From a virus, in IMG/VR virus record IMGVR_UViG_3300042691_052380, positions 1 through 20,319 of that record: a DNA stretch of 20,319 nucleotides, one strand, 5' to 3'. Below, piece after piece: positions 1 to 6,176 of this stretch. Numbering within the stretch: the first letter of the stretch is position 1; the number at the start of each line of letters is the position of its first letter. The notes under the pieces were generated by a model. That model saw nothing but the letters and a program-made list of their open reading frames with translations, made no database searches and was not told the DNA's origin. The position numbers and the translations under genes were made by a program.

Positions 1-17
1 AGAACAGCGAATTAACT

Positions 18-242
18 ATGCAGGAGGCAAGGTTCCTTATTTCTTTGCTTGAATGCGGAAGCTCCAATAGGCAAACTGCCTTACAGCTTCTTGCTGCTGA
101 ACATCTCTACGTTCCGACGCTCCTTCCGAAGCTCCAGGCCCATGCGAAACGCCTGAAGCAAATTGAAACCTTGGAGCAGGCTTACGACGCCAACGACGGA
201 TTTTTCCCCGAGAACGCTTCCTTAAGAGAATATGACGTTTGA
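18..242 (+). CDS. Small hypothetical protein, 74 aa
   Basis: I do not recognise this protein. It is mostly helical by composition, with a Leu- and Gln-rich middle, a basic stretch near residues 40-47 (AHAKRLKQ) and an acidic tail ending EYDV. An in-frame TAA at 12-14 shows the gene does not run in from upstream, so the ATG at 18 is the first possible ATG start; no clear Shine-Dalgarno precedes it. It is one of very few plus-strand genes here and reads toward tRNA-Leu and the terminator at 517-539, so gene, spacer and tRNA may share a transcript. The call rests on an open frame and plausible composition only. Confidence 0.55.
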   Translation: MQEARFLISLLECGSSNRQTALQLLAAEHLYVPTLLPKLQAHAKRLKQIETLEQAYDANDGFFPENASLREYDV

Positions 243-428
243 CTAGCAAAAGCCATGCTATGCTTTTGAAGCTTTCGCGAAGCACGCTGGCCAGCGTTAG
301 TTCAACAAGGAACAATGGTTTCAGGCGCCATTGTTTCGCACCAGGGGAAAGAGGGGAGCAGGCCGACCTGCCCTGAAATGTCGTACAAGGCGGATTGAAG
401 CCCCGCTCGACGCCCTCTTTGTCCATGA
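243..428 (+). other. Hairpin-rich noncoding spacer before tRNA-Leu
   Basis: No convincing ORF. Five inverted repeats follow one another: CAAAAGC 247-253 with GCTTTTG 262-268; GCTT/AAGC at 271-283; the perfect 14-bp palindrome ACGCTGGCCAGCGT at 284-297; AACAATGG 311-318 with CCATTGTT 328-335; and GCAGG/CCTGC at 358-371. This density suggests a structured RNA or a processed precursor read together with the tRNA. The first hairpin could also end the upstream gene's transcript, but it has no T-run. Confidence 0.4.
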
Positions 429-514
429 GCCCTCGTAGCAGAACTGGTTTATGCAACGGACTTAAAATCCGTAGAAGAATTTTCTTCATGTGGGTTCAAA
501 TCCCACCGAGGGCA
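429..514 (+). tRNA. tRNA-Leu (anticodon TAA)
   Basis: An 86-nt class II tRNA. The acceptor stem is GCCCTCG 429-435 with CGAGGGC 507-513, and the discriminator is A514. The anticodon arm is ACGGA/TCCGT around the loop CTTAAAA, giving anticodon TAA at 463-465, which reads UUA. The long variable arm (GAAGAA/TTCTTC) is typical of tRNA-Leu, and the T-arm is GTGGG/CCCAC around TTCAAAT. The 3' CCA is not encoded. Phage tRNAs of this kind usually supply codons that are rare in the host; that role is inferred. Confidence 0.93.
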
Positions 515-516
515 TT

Positions 517-539
517 GGGGAGCTTAAGCTCCCCTTTTT
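517..539 (+). terminator. Rho-independent terminator after tRNA-Leu
   Basis: GGGGAGC 517-523 pairs with GCTCCCC 528-534 around TTAA, followed by five T on the plus strand. It lies three bases after the tRNA. The stop codon of the convergent minus-strand gene (524) is inside the same hairpin, so one element closes both transcription units. Confidence 0.8.
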
Positions 540-733
540 AATGCTTGTTCGCAAGCAGATGGTTGCTTCTCCCAATGGCGCCAAGCGTTAGCAACGATGG
601 CAATGTTTGTGATCAAATACGATGCGAAGATGAAAGTACGAATGAGCGCCACTTTGTCCGCTTCGTGATCATGCTTGCTCGCCTTCTCCCCTAATGCCTT
701 CGCCCAGATTCTCCATGCGTTCTTCCTGCTCAT
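524..733 (-). CDS. Small protein with one hydrophobic segment, 69 aa
   Basis: Last gene of the minus-strand operon 1646-524. The N-terminal half is charged (motif NAWRIWAKALGEKASKHDHE). Residues about 32-48 form a hydrophobic stretch (TFIFASYLITNIAIVANA) that could be a single membrane segment. The W-R-I-W-A-K-A-L-G-E-K-A pattern is, from memory, like small cyanophage proteins of unknown role. The start overlaps the upstream gene by 65 nt in another frame. The stop TAA sits inside the terminator hairpin at 517-534, which supports the gene being real and operon-terminal. Confidence 0.65.
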   Translation of the reverse strand: MSRKNAWRIWAKALGEKASKHDHEADKVALIRTFIFASYLITNIAIVANAWRHWEKQPSACEQALKRGA

Positions 734-911
734 AAATCCAAGTCTTTAGTTCCCTGACATACTGCCTAATGATGGCAGCTTTTTCAAGATGCCACTGGTC
801 CATGGTGAGAAAATATTGGGCATTATGCCAATCAATGGCTCGCAACGATTGGTAGATGATGGGATTCAATGGCTCGCGCAGGGGAGTATTAAAGGTCCTG
901 CGTTCTGTCAT
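669..911 (-). CDS. Small hypothetical protein, 80 aa
   Basis: No family recognised. The sequence has a central aromatic and His region (DWHNAQYFLTMDQWHLEK) and an amphipathic, Glu-rich C-terminal half ending in glycine and glutamate, which may be coiled coil. The ATG at 911 lies 23 nt inside the end of the metallophosphoesterase gene, and the gene runs 65 nt into the next one, so translation of the operon is probably coupled. The compact overlapping layout is the main argument that it is coding. Confidence 0.6.
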   Translation of the reverse strand: MTERRTFNTPLREPLNPIIYQSLRAIDWHNAQYFLTMDQWHLEKAAIIRQYVRELKTWIYEQEERMENLGEGIRGEGEQA

Positions 912-1449
912 GGCCCTTGAAGAAGGCTTTTATCTCTTCAAATGCTACAGGAGTGAAATCATTCCTTTCTACACAGGCATTGTAATAACGCTTATCAATT
1001 TCTCCTTTTTCATTAAGAACTTGATGGCAATGCAAATGACCGTGAACATTGCCTAAATAATGCCCCGATAAGCATGCTGGATGCACGGGAATATGAGTGA
1101 AGATTAATCCTCCTTTCATGGTCGAATCGCCATTATGAAAGAAGGCTCCCCGCACGTCCTCGAAATATTTAGAAAAGTCTTTCAATGGTCCAATATCATG
1201 ATTCCCGCGAATAAGAATCTTGCGTCCATTAAGGCGATCAAGAATTTTCAGGCTTGCACGAGGAATGACTACATCACCGAGATGGTAAATCGTATCGCGC
1301 TTGCCTACTTTCTCATTCCATCGTTCTACCATTGTTTCGTCCATTTCTTCTACAGAAGAAAATGGACGCAGCAATTCGCCATCAGGACGCACGAAAGAAA
1401 TGCTTTTGGCGTGGCCAAAATGCGTATCTGCGATGACGAAGGCGCTCAT
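889..1449 (-). CDS. Calcineurin-like metallophosphoesterase, 186 aa
   Basis: The metal-binding motifs of the family appear in order: ADTHFGH (about residues 7-13, the D-x-H motif), GDVV near 58, GNHD near 82, an isolated TH near 118, and GHLH near 136. These residues hold two metal ions for hydrolysis of phosphomonoesters or phosphodiesters. Length is normal for the small single-domain phage forms. The substrate is unknown; related phage enzymes have been proposed to act on nucleotides, RNA ends or cyclic nucleotides. The ATG overlaps the stop of the preceding gene (ATGA at 1446-1449), so the two are translationally coupled. Confidence 0.9.
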   Translation of the reverse strand: MSAFVIADTHFGHAKSISFVRPDGELLRPFSSVEEMDETMVERWNEKVGKRDTIYHLGDVVIPRASLKILDRLNGRKILIRGNHDIGPLKDFSKYFEDVRGAFFHNGDSTMKGGLIFTHIPVHPACLSGHYLGNVHGHLHCHQVLNEKGEIDKRYYNACVERNDFTPVAFEEIKAFFKGHDRTQDL

Positions 1450-1646
1450 TCTTCATACTCCCCAACCACTTGCCTTTTAATTCGCCTATCTTGCGCTTGC
1501 AGATCTTTTACTAATGCTTCTGCACTTTCAAGCTTCGTAAACGTATTTTGCCAAAACCAAAAGCATAAGACTTGCTCTTCTACGTCGTAATAAGCCTTGG
1601 TTGGATTCGCTAAACCTCCGCGTTTGACGATGCGATAACGAGCCAT
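1446..1646 (-). CDS. Small hypothetical protein, 66 aa
   Basis: First gene of the minus-strand operon. The start region (MARYRIVKRGG) is basic, and the middle is aromatic (VLCFWFWQNTF), followed by a charged helical tail. No family recognised. The ATG begins six bases after the 3' end of a tRNA-like element on the same strand (1653-1723), so the mRNA 5' end could be made by tRNA-type processing; that is inference. The stop overlaps the phosphoesterase start (ATGA). Confidence 0.65.
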   Translation of the reverse strand: MARYRIVKRGGLANPTKAYYDVEEQVLCFWFWQNTFTKLESAEALVKDLQAQDRRIKRQVVGEYEE

Positions 1647-1652
1647 GTAAAA

Positions 1653-1723
1653 GGCGCTGCCAGGAATCGAACCATGGAATTTTAGGCTGCTATTTGCCTA
1701 ATGTGTACCAACACTTCAGCACC
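1653..1723 (-). tRNA. tRNA-like element with an abnormal anticodon loop (possible pseudo-tRNA)
   Basis: On the minus strand a 71-nt cloverleaf can be drawn. The acceptor is GGTGCTG with CAGCGCC (one G-T wobble). The D-arm is GTG/CAC around TTGGTA. The anticodon-like arm is TAGGC/GCCTA with an 8-nt loop AAATAGCA. The T-arm is CCA-T-GG/CCTGG around TTCGATT, needing one bulged T. A normal 7-nt loop with T33 in place cannot be drawn, so no amino acid is assigned. It could be a decayed tRNA, a frameshift-type tRNA with an enlarged loop, or a tRNA mimic used for RNA processing. CCA is not encoded; TTTT follows directly. Confidence 0.5.
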
Positions 1724-1762
1724 AGGAGCCCCCTCTGTTTGGGCATCATCTCTAGAGACCAA

Positions 1763-1780
1763 TTTGTTGGCGCCAACAAA
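1763..1780. repeat. 18-bp perfect palindrome
   Basis: TTTGTTGGCGCCAACAAA reads the same on both strands. It sits inside the larger pairing 1729-1813. It could be the tip of an RNA arm or an operator for a dimeric DNA-binding protein. Confidence 0.7.
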
Positions 1781-2006
1781 ATGGTTTCCGTCTGAGAGCT
1801 AAGCCTGAGGGGGATTGTTTACAAACGCGGCGACCAGAAATTTCCAGTCCATGCGCTGCTCTCCATCGACGGAGCAATGGAGAAAGATTTTGTCGGTTAC
1901 CATCCGACCCCCGACAGGACGAACCTTTGGGATTTACCTCGTTTTCATTTGGGCGATCCGAAGAACGCATGACGGTGATTGTCGACCGCGGTGATGGCTT
2001 AAGCGT

Positions 2007-2034
2007 GAAGCGATTAACAAGCGCTAATCGCTTC
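2007..2034. repeat. 10-bp perfect hairpin
   Basis: GAAGCGATTA 2007-2016 pairs perfectly with TAATCGCTTC 2025-2034 around the 8-nt loop ACAAGCGC. No T-run follows on either strand, so it is more likely an RNA arm or protein site than a terminator. Confidence 0.65.
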
Positions 2035-2120
2035 AGAGGCTTAGGCTCTGTCTGCCCGATACTAACGCAGAGCGGGAACTTGTTCAATATAGCACTAAGA
2101 CTTACCGTAGGCAGGCAAAT

Positions 2121-2795
2121 TTAGCGAATTTTCCTTTTTGGCTTTTCCCTTCCAACAAACTCGCCCGAAAGGCGTTCTGCCATATCCCAAAGCGGTTCGG
2201 TAGAAAGTTCCAGCCAACCCTTGCCCCCATCGCGAGCGCTCGTAATTGTTGAAGGTTTTACGCCCCATGCGTCCGCCAAGTCGGACCTGATCCCCCGAAG
2301 AAATCCTGTCCTCATATCTGGCAGGCGCTTTAAGACCCGCACTTGAGCTTCGTTCAGTAAGGGATCACCAACAGATTTTTTGGGCCGCAGAGACCGCCCG
2401 TCAATGTACGATGGCCAATACCCAAGATTGCGCCTCATATCTGCAGCGTTTTCTTTATGCGTGCCCCAGCGAAGATTAGCAGGAGTATTATTATCGCTAT
2501 TGTCGTCATAATGCAATACGTTTTCCTTGCCTTCTGGCGGAAGCCCATGGAAAGCAAGGCAAACAAGACGAGCAATCAAAATACGCTTCGTTTTACCCTG
2601 TATTGAAAGCATGACCGATTGACGCCCATGCTTTGCGCTGATATTTGGGGAAAGGATGCAAGGCTTAAATACTCGCCTCCGCTCTTTGCCGTCTTTAACG
2701 TCCAAGACAACACGCTCTTTCGACCGCACGCGCCCAAGGTTTGATGCCTCGTAGTGCGTCTCATACCCTGGGATGGGTTTCCAAATTTCTTCCAT
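2121..2795 (-). CDS. HNH homing endonuclease with NUMOD4 domain, 224 aa
   Basis: The N-terminus (EIWKPIPGYETHYEASNLGRVRS, described here as the NUMOD4 signature over residues 2-25) is a DNA-binding module of free-standing homing endonucleases. Residues about 90-120 carry an HNH_3-type core (VLHYDDNSDNN, then NLRWGTHKENAADM), in which the first His of the core is H94. The C-terminal third has a possible helix-turn-helix (LADAWGVKPSTITSARDG). Such enzymes nick or cut intron-less sites in neighbouring genes to spread themselves. I chose the ATG at 2795 because NUMOD4 begins right there. That start lies immediately after the U-tract of the upstream terminator. Confidence 0.88.
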   Translation of the reverse strand: MEEIWKPIPGYETHYEASNLGRVRSKERVVLDVKDGKERRRVFKPCILSPNISAKHGRQSVMLSIQGKTKRILIARLVCLAFHGLPPEGKENVLHYDDNSDNNTPANLRWGTHKENAADMRRNLGYWPSYIDGRSLRPKKSVGDPLLNEAQVRVLKRLPDMRTGFLRGIRSDLADAWGVKPSTITSARDGGKGWLELSTEPLWDMAERLSGEFVGREKPKRKIR

Positions 2796-2820
2796 AAAAA
2801 AAGCGGGGATCGAACCCCGC
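2796..2820 (-). terminator. Terminator ending nrdB, abutting the HNH start
   Basis: Minus strand: GCGGGG (2820-2815) pairs with CCCCGC (2808-2803) around TTCGAT, then seven T. The next base begins the ATG of the HNH gene, with no room for a separate ribosome binding site. The loop resembles a tRNA T-arm, but no tRNA body is present around it. Confidence 0.8.
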
Positions 2821-2847
2821 AATCATAACATAGCTAGTCGGGTAAAT

Positions 2848-3579
2848 TCATCGGCCGTAGCTAGGAAGGGAAGTATTCGCCGCCTCAAAGAACGCCGGCA
2901 TCCGGCTCCGTTGCGTTTCGGCAAGGCCATCGGCTTTTCCTTTCTCAAACAAACTATCGCTTTGCTTGAGCCAGAAATCCTTATTCAACCATTTGTTCTC
3001 GCTCATGCCCAGCGCATCAAATGCCCACAATGCAGTGGCACGACGCAGTTTATTCAGACTCTGACCAGCATTCTCATTCAGCTCCTTAGCTACAAGACTA
3101 TGCACGCCAACGTGCGTAATCTCATCACGACTGATGTCAGCAGCCACAGTGCGAATGCCCATATCTCCATTGAAACGGAAAAATGGCAGCACAACGAAGA
3201 AAATGCTGCGTTCCAAAATGGCGGCTTTCAAAATGGGATGGGCAGGATGCTCTTGCCATGCCTTCAAAATACCTTCCACTTCCTTCTCGGCCTTTTCATC
3301 GGCACCATGAGCAGCAACGATGTAGTTAAGGGCCTGGTCATGACGCTGCTCATCCTCTTGGTTGTGCCGCAGCGCTTCCACAACGCCAGGAGTAGAAGGC
3401 AGATCACGCTCCAGCCCCTGCTCCAGAAAGTCCTTCACAGGAAGCTCCAGATGGCGCAGTGCCAGCAGCTTGCCAAGCGTAGCCTCACTGCCCTCTTGCA
3501 CCATGCCCTTGTCCACGGCAACAGCTTGCCAAGGCCGTTTCTTGGCAATCATCGACAGATAGGGGCTCTTCGTAGTCAT
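2848..3579 (-). CDS. nrdB: Ribonucleotide reductase class I small (beta) subunit, 243 aa
   Basis: Ferritin-like radical-generating subunit that works with the alpha subunit upstream to reduce ribonucleotides to deoxyribonucleotides for phage DNA synthesis. Visible metal-ligand motifs are EQRH (E77, H80), the helix ILERSIFF (E123) and DEITH (E153, H156), spaced as in class I beta subunits. At 243 residues it is shorter than the 320-380 of bacterial NrdB, as in the cyanophage forms. Y86, three turns after H80, is a possible radical tyrosine, but this cannot be settled by eye. The ATG at 3579 is preferred over an upstream TTG at 3597. It is followed by the terminator at 2796-2820. Confidence 0.88.
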   Translation of the reverse strand: MTTKSPYLSMIAKKRPWQAVAVDKGMVQEGSEATLGKLLALRHLELPVKDFLEQGLERDLPSTPGVVEALRHNQEDEQRHDQALNYIVAAHGADEKAEKEVEGILKAWQEHPAHPILKAAILERSIFFVVLPFFRFNGDMGIRTVAADISRDEITHVGVHSLVAKELNENAGQSLNKLRRATALWAFDALGMSENKWLNKDFWLKQSDSLFEKGKADGLAETQRSRMPAFFEAANTSLPSYGR

Positions 3580-3610
3580 GGTTGTGGTATCGTTCAATGG
3601 TGTGTGAGGA

Positions 3611-3638
3611 GAAAGGGGCCTTCTGGCCCCTTCTTTTT
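3611..3638. terminator. Hairpin between nrdA and nrdB
   Basis: GGGGCC 3615-3620 pairs with GGCCCC 3625-3630 around TTCT. On the minus strand a short TTTC follows, so it may act as a partial terminator that lowers beta-subunit expression relative to alpha. The plus-strand side has the longer T-rich run (TTCTTTTT). Confidence 0.6.
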
Positions 3639-5083
3639 CATTCGGCGCAAGCAGCGCAGAATCCAGCCTCTACGGAACAAGACGCAGAATCCTGATCAGC
3701 CTCTTCATCGAGACCAAACATGCTCTTAAAGTCATCATCCAACGCAGCGTATGCGTCGTCCTTGCGCTGAGTATCAGGCAGGACTTGCAAGCTGTAATAG
3801 AGGCTCGTCTGAGGAGAGTCTAGCCAATCCTTCAGGAATGCTTCGTCATAAATGACCACATCTGACCATGAATTAAATGAATATCCATGGAAAAGACCAG
3901 TGCGTTGATACAACTTCACCAGACCATTTGCAGCTTTATAGAAAGCTTGCCAGCCCACTTCGGCAGCAGTTTCTACATCGCCATAGTTAAAGCTTTCCAC
4001 GCCAAATGTGCCCGAATCACGATCAACAGTGCGAGCAATGGGAGGAGCAATTTCAGGGGCTGTAGTAAAACCTTTTGTGTCGAGATAGCGGTAGGAACAT
4101 GATGCAGTGGGGGCAATGCAGAAAGCACGCTCCATACCATGTTCGCGAGCGATTTCTGCTGCCTTTTGAATGCCTTGATCAAGATGCCATACAGCATCAC
4201 CAGAGAGAGTGCCGTTCCAGAAATCATTCCAATTACGCGGGTCTTCGGCTAGGTAAGCTTCAAGAGCATTACCAAAGTCTTCGTAGCTAATGCCATGAAT
4301 AGCCAAGAAATTAGCCAAACCAAGCACTCCTAGTCCTACCTGCTTGTCAATAGTCGGAGGAAGGTATTCGCCAGTATCGCCAACACCAGTACCAGGATGC
4401 AACTCGCAGAGCTGTTTCATGCCTTCAATAAAAGCTCCTTGAAGGCTTTCCATGGTGCAGGCGCCAAGATTTACATGCTGCAACAAACAAGTACCACGAT
4501 GCTTCAGCCAAATTTCTTCGCAAACATTTGGCCAAATGCGTTCGCCTTTGCTATCAACGCGCTTCTTGGTTAGCCACAAGTCTCCCGTTTCAAGGCCGCG
4601 CAAAACCGCTGCCATTAATGCAGGAGAAGCTTTCTCCATAAACTGTTCGTCAACGGTCAAAGAGCGCTTCACCCAAGGAAGTTCAGCTCGCGGAGCTTGG
4701 ATGAAATCAATGGCATCAGGATGATCGTAATCAAGATGCAAAGTAACAGCGCCATTTTTAAATTTTCCACCACGACGCAACACTTCATTCAGCTTGCTGT
4801 AAATACCAGCAAAGCTTACGGGGCCACTGGCAACAAGCCCTTTCCCGTTTTCTTCGCCTTTGGGGCGTAACTTTGAAAGATTTACAGCAGCGCCAGCAGC
4901 ATTGCGAAGAGCATGGCTAACGAAACGCCAAGATGCCTCAATACCATCAGGCCCTTCCATTGAATCTTCCACTGCAAACGTAGTGCAACTTACGGCTAAC
5001 CGCCCTTCTGGGTCATCAAGCCAATCCTGCACTCGACCAGTGCGAGCAATCATTTCGCACTTCGCTTTTCCCTTCAAACTCAT
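3638..5083 (-). CDS. nrdA: Ribonucleotide reductase large (alpha) subunit, cyanophage-type short form, 481 aa
   Basis: Catalytic subunit for ribonucleotide reduction. C33 in VSCTTF is the likely first redox cysteine; VNLGACTMES near the middle is the likely thiyl-radical cysteine region; APTASCSYRY matches the phosphate-binding APTGT-type loop; SLYYSLQVL carries a Tyr pair expected for radical transfer; and the tail ends CSVEAGFCAACAE, a mobile CxxC-type reductant pair. There is no N-terminal ATP cone, and the length is far below the roughly 760 of bacterial NrdA, as in the short RNRs of cyanophages. Those were long called class II and then reassigned to class I because a beta gene follows, as here. 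The start ATG 5083 lies just past the terminator at 5088-5111. Confidence 0.88.
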   Translation of the reverse strand: MSLKGKAKCEMIARTGRVQDWLDDPEGRLAVSCTTFAVEDSMEGPDGIEASWRFVSHALRNAAGAAVNLSKLRPKGEENGKGLVASGPVSFAGIYSKLNEVLRRGGKFKNGAVTLHLDYDHPDAIDFIQAPRAELPWVKRSLTVDEQFMEKASPALMAAVLRGLETGDLWLTKKRVDSKGERIWPNVCEEIWLKHRGTCLLQHVNLGACTMESLQGAFIEGMKQLCELHPGTGVGDTGEYLPPTIDKQVGLGVLGLANFLAIHGISYEDFGNALEAYLAEDPRNWNDFWNGTLSGDAVWHLDQGIQKAAEIAREHGMERAFCIAPTASCSYRYLDTKGFTTAPEIAPPIARTVDRDSGTFGVESFNYGDVETAAEVGWQAFYKAANGLVKLYQRTGLFHGYSFNSWSDVVIYDEAFLKDWLDSPQTSLYYSLQVLPDTQRKDDAYAALDDDFKSMFGLDEEADQDSASCSVEAGFCAACAE

Positions 5084-5087
5084 GAGA

Positions 5088-5111
5088 CAACAAAGCCCCG
5101 CGATGCGGGGC
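5088..5111 (-). terminator. Terminator upstream of nrdA
   Basis: Minus strand: GCCCCGC (5111-5105) pairs with GCGGGGC (5101-5095) around ATC, followed by TTTG and TTG. It separates the HNH-AP2 gene from nrdA; the nrdA ATG begins five bases later. Either it ends the endonuclease transcript or it attenuates read-through into nrdA. Confidence 0.7.
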
Positions 5112-5139
5112 GCGACCAACGAAAGCAGGCTAGCGTAAA

Positions 5140-5718
5140 TCAGCTCGCCGGAACGATCAAATCGTTAAGAAAAGCATATGATCCATGCAGCTCAGAAGCT
5201 GCTTTGTTGTAGGCCATTGCGGCCTCTTCTTCGGTGGCGAAAGTACCCAGGTATTTACGCTTTTTCTGCCAATCAATATATGCCATCCATGGCTTATTTT
5301 CTGAACGCTTATTTCTGCAGACGCCCTTAAATCGACTCGACGTGAGTTGATTCCTCTTAGGGGCATTCGCCCTGTTTTGAGAATCGGAAACAAGACGCAA
5401 ATTCAATGGATTGTGATTGAATTTATTCCCATCAATGTGATCAATTTGATATTCGTTTGGATCAACCTTGTAATGCAAAAAATAAACAATGCGGTGGCCA
5501 AGAAATAGAACGTCCTTTCCTTCCACTCGAATGCCCACTTGAAAGTAGCCCGTACTGCGACTTCCGCTTGTATCTTGCCATCCAGCGTGGTCACCAGGCT
5601 TGAGCTTTCTGCTGCGAGGATTGCGCCAAGAAAGCCAGCTTGGACTTTCGGGGTCAAGAATCAACAAATCCTCCAAGAGCTGCAATGAAGGAAGAGAACG
5701 ATGTGCTAGCTTTGCCAT
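5140..5718 (-). CDS. HNH homing endonuclease with C-terminal AP2 domain, 192 aa
   Basis: An HNH_3-type core lies near residues 85-125, with QIDHIDGNKFNHNPLNLRLV giving the His-Asn-His pattern. It is followed by an AP2 DNA-binding domain over the last 60 residues (RFKGVCRNKRSENKPWMAYI, then KYLGTFATEEEAAMAYNKAA). This HNH-AP2 pairing is common in free-standing phage homing endonucleases, here sitting 57 nt upstream of nrdA, a frequent target of such enzymes. I chose the ATG at 5718; an in-frame TTG at 5787 would add 23 residues but overlaps a conserved noncoding element (5766-5790), so the shorter form is preferred. Confidence 0.88.
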   Translation of the reverse strand: MAKLAHRSLPSLQLLEDLLILDPESPSWLSWRNPRSRKLKPGDHAGWQDTSGSRSTGYFQVGIRVEGKDVLFLGHRIVYFLHYKVDPNEYQIDHIDGNKFNHNPLNLRLVSDSQNRANAPKRNQLTSSRFKGVCRNKRSENKPWMAYIDWQKKRKYLGTFATEEEAAMAYNKAASELHGSYAFLNDLIVPAS

Positions 5719-5765
5719 GTCATCTAGATGTAGTAGGTGGCCAGAAGCGGAACGCGCCAACGTTG

Positions 5766-5790
5766 CCGCTTCACAATATTTTAGCAAGTG
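5766..5790. repeat. Copy 1 of a 25-nt dispersed element
   Basis: 21 of 25 bases match 8224-8248; the shared core is TTCACAATA followed by TTTA and AAGTG. A CAACG also precedes both copies. This copy can also fold (GCCGCTT with AAGTGGC). Placed just upstream of the HNH-AP2 start on the minus strand, it might be a promoter or regulator site. Confidence 0.5.
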
Positions 5791-5793
5791 GCT

Positions 5794-5985
5794 TTAATCG
5801 CACAAGCCTTCGGGGTCATCCGCTGCCAGTAGGTCCTTAACAAAAAGCTTTGCCTCATTAGTGGTGCGGAAATAATGAGGCTGACCATTAATGGCAGCAA
5901 ACCATTGAAACTCCGGCTTACTAAAACATGGCCACAATTTATACGGGCCAATATTAAATGGCTGACGATCAGGAAGCCCAAGCAT
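5794..5985 (-). CDS. Small hypothetical protein, 63 aa
   Basis: Compact protein with many aromatic residues (KLWPCFSKPEFQWFAAINGQ) and a C-terminal helix (FRTTNEAKLFVKDLLAADD). No family recognised; the pattern is of a small beta-rich fold plus helix. The ATG at 5985 is preferred; an in-frame GTG at 6006 would add seven residues. It ends seven bases before the in-frame TTG of the HNH gene. Confidence 0.6.
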   Translation of the reverse strand: MLGLPDRQPFNIGPYKLWPCFSKPEFQWFAAINGQPHYFRTTNEAKLFVKDLLAADDPEGLCD

Positions 5986-6006
5986 TGATGCTTTAGCGAA
6001 GATCAC

Positions 6007-6176
6007 TTAACGCTAGTCGCTATCAAAAACTGTGCAAGTAATTTTTAATACAAAATACAGCTTTCAACATGCCTTGCCATTGAATTCTTAAGAAAAACAA
6101 AAGAATTTCGGGCTTTTGTATCACCACGATACCAAAAATGCCACATTTGAGCCACAGTGCGAGATACGATAGCTAA
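6007..6176. other. AT-rich intergenic region with one large imperfect hairpin
   Basis: About 170 bp without a gene. The outstanding element is 6111-6144, where GGCTTTTGTATC faces GATACCAAAAATGCC around ACCAC; the arms differ only by small bulges. It separates divergent units and may hold the promoter of the structured RNA that begins near 6170; I could not define -35/-10 boxes with confidence. Confidence 0.4.

Larger units (their letters stand above)
1724..2120. other. 397-bp gene-free region dense in inverted repeats
   Basis: No coding frame here looks real. Long-range and local pairings are frequent: CCCCCTC 1729-1735 with GAGGGGG 1807-1813 encloses the 18-bp palindrome at 1763-1780; CTCCAT/ATGGAG flank 1860-1882; GTCGG/CCGAC lie near 1893-1909; a perfect 10-bp hairpin sits at 2007-2034; GCTCTG/CAGAGC flank 2044-2074. 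Nested pairing of this kind points to a large structured RNA. The strand is not determined. If minus, it would run into the tRNA-like element. Confidence 0.45.

Noticed and set aside
1752-2087. 111-aa minus-strand open frame
   Set aside because: It spans the palindromes and hairpins of the noncoding region and its translation shows no protein-like pattern.
2803-2820. tRNA T-arm
   Set aside because: The hairpin loop resembles TTCGA, but no acceptor, D or anticodon arm surrounds it; the T-run marks it as a terminator.
2773-3729. 318-aa plus-strand open frame
   Set aside because: It is antisense to nrdB and its flanks and reads as low-quality sequence; the minus-strand RNR is unambiguous.
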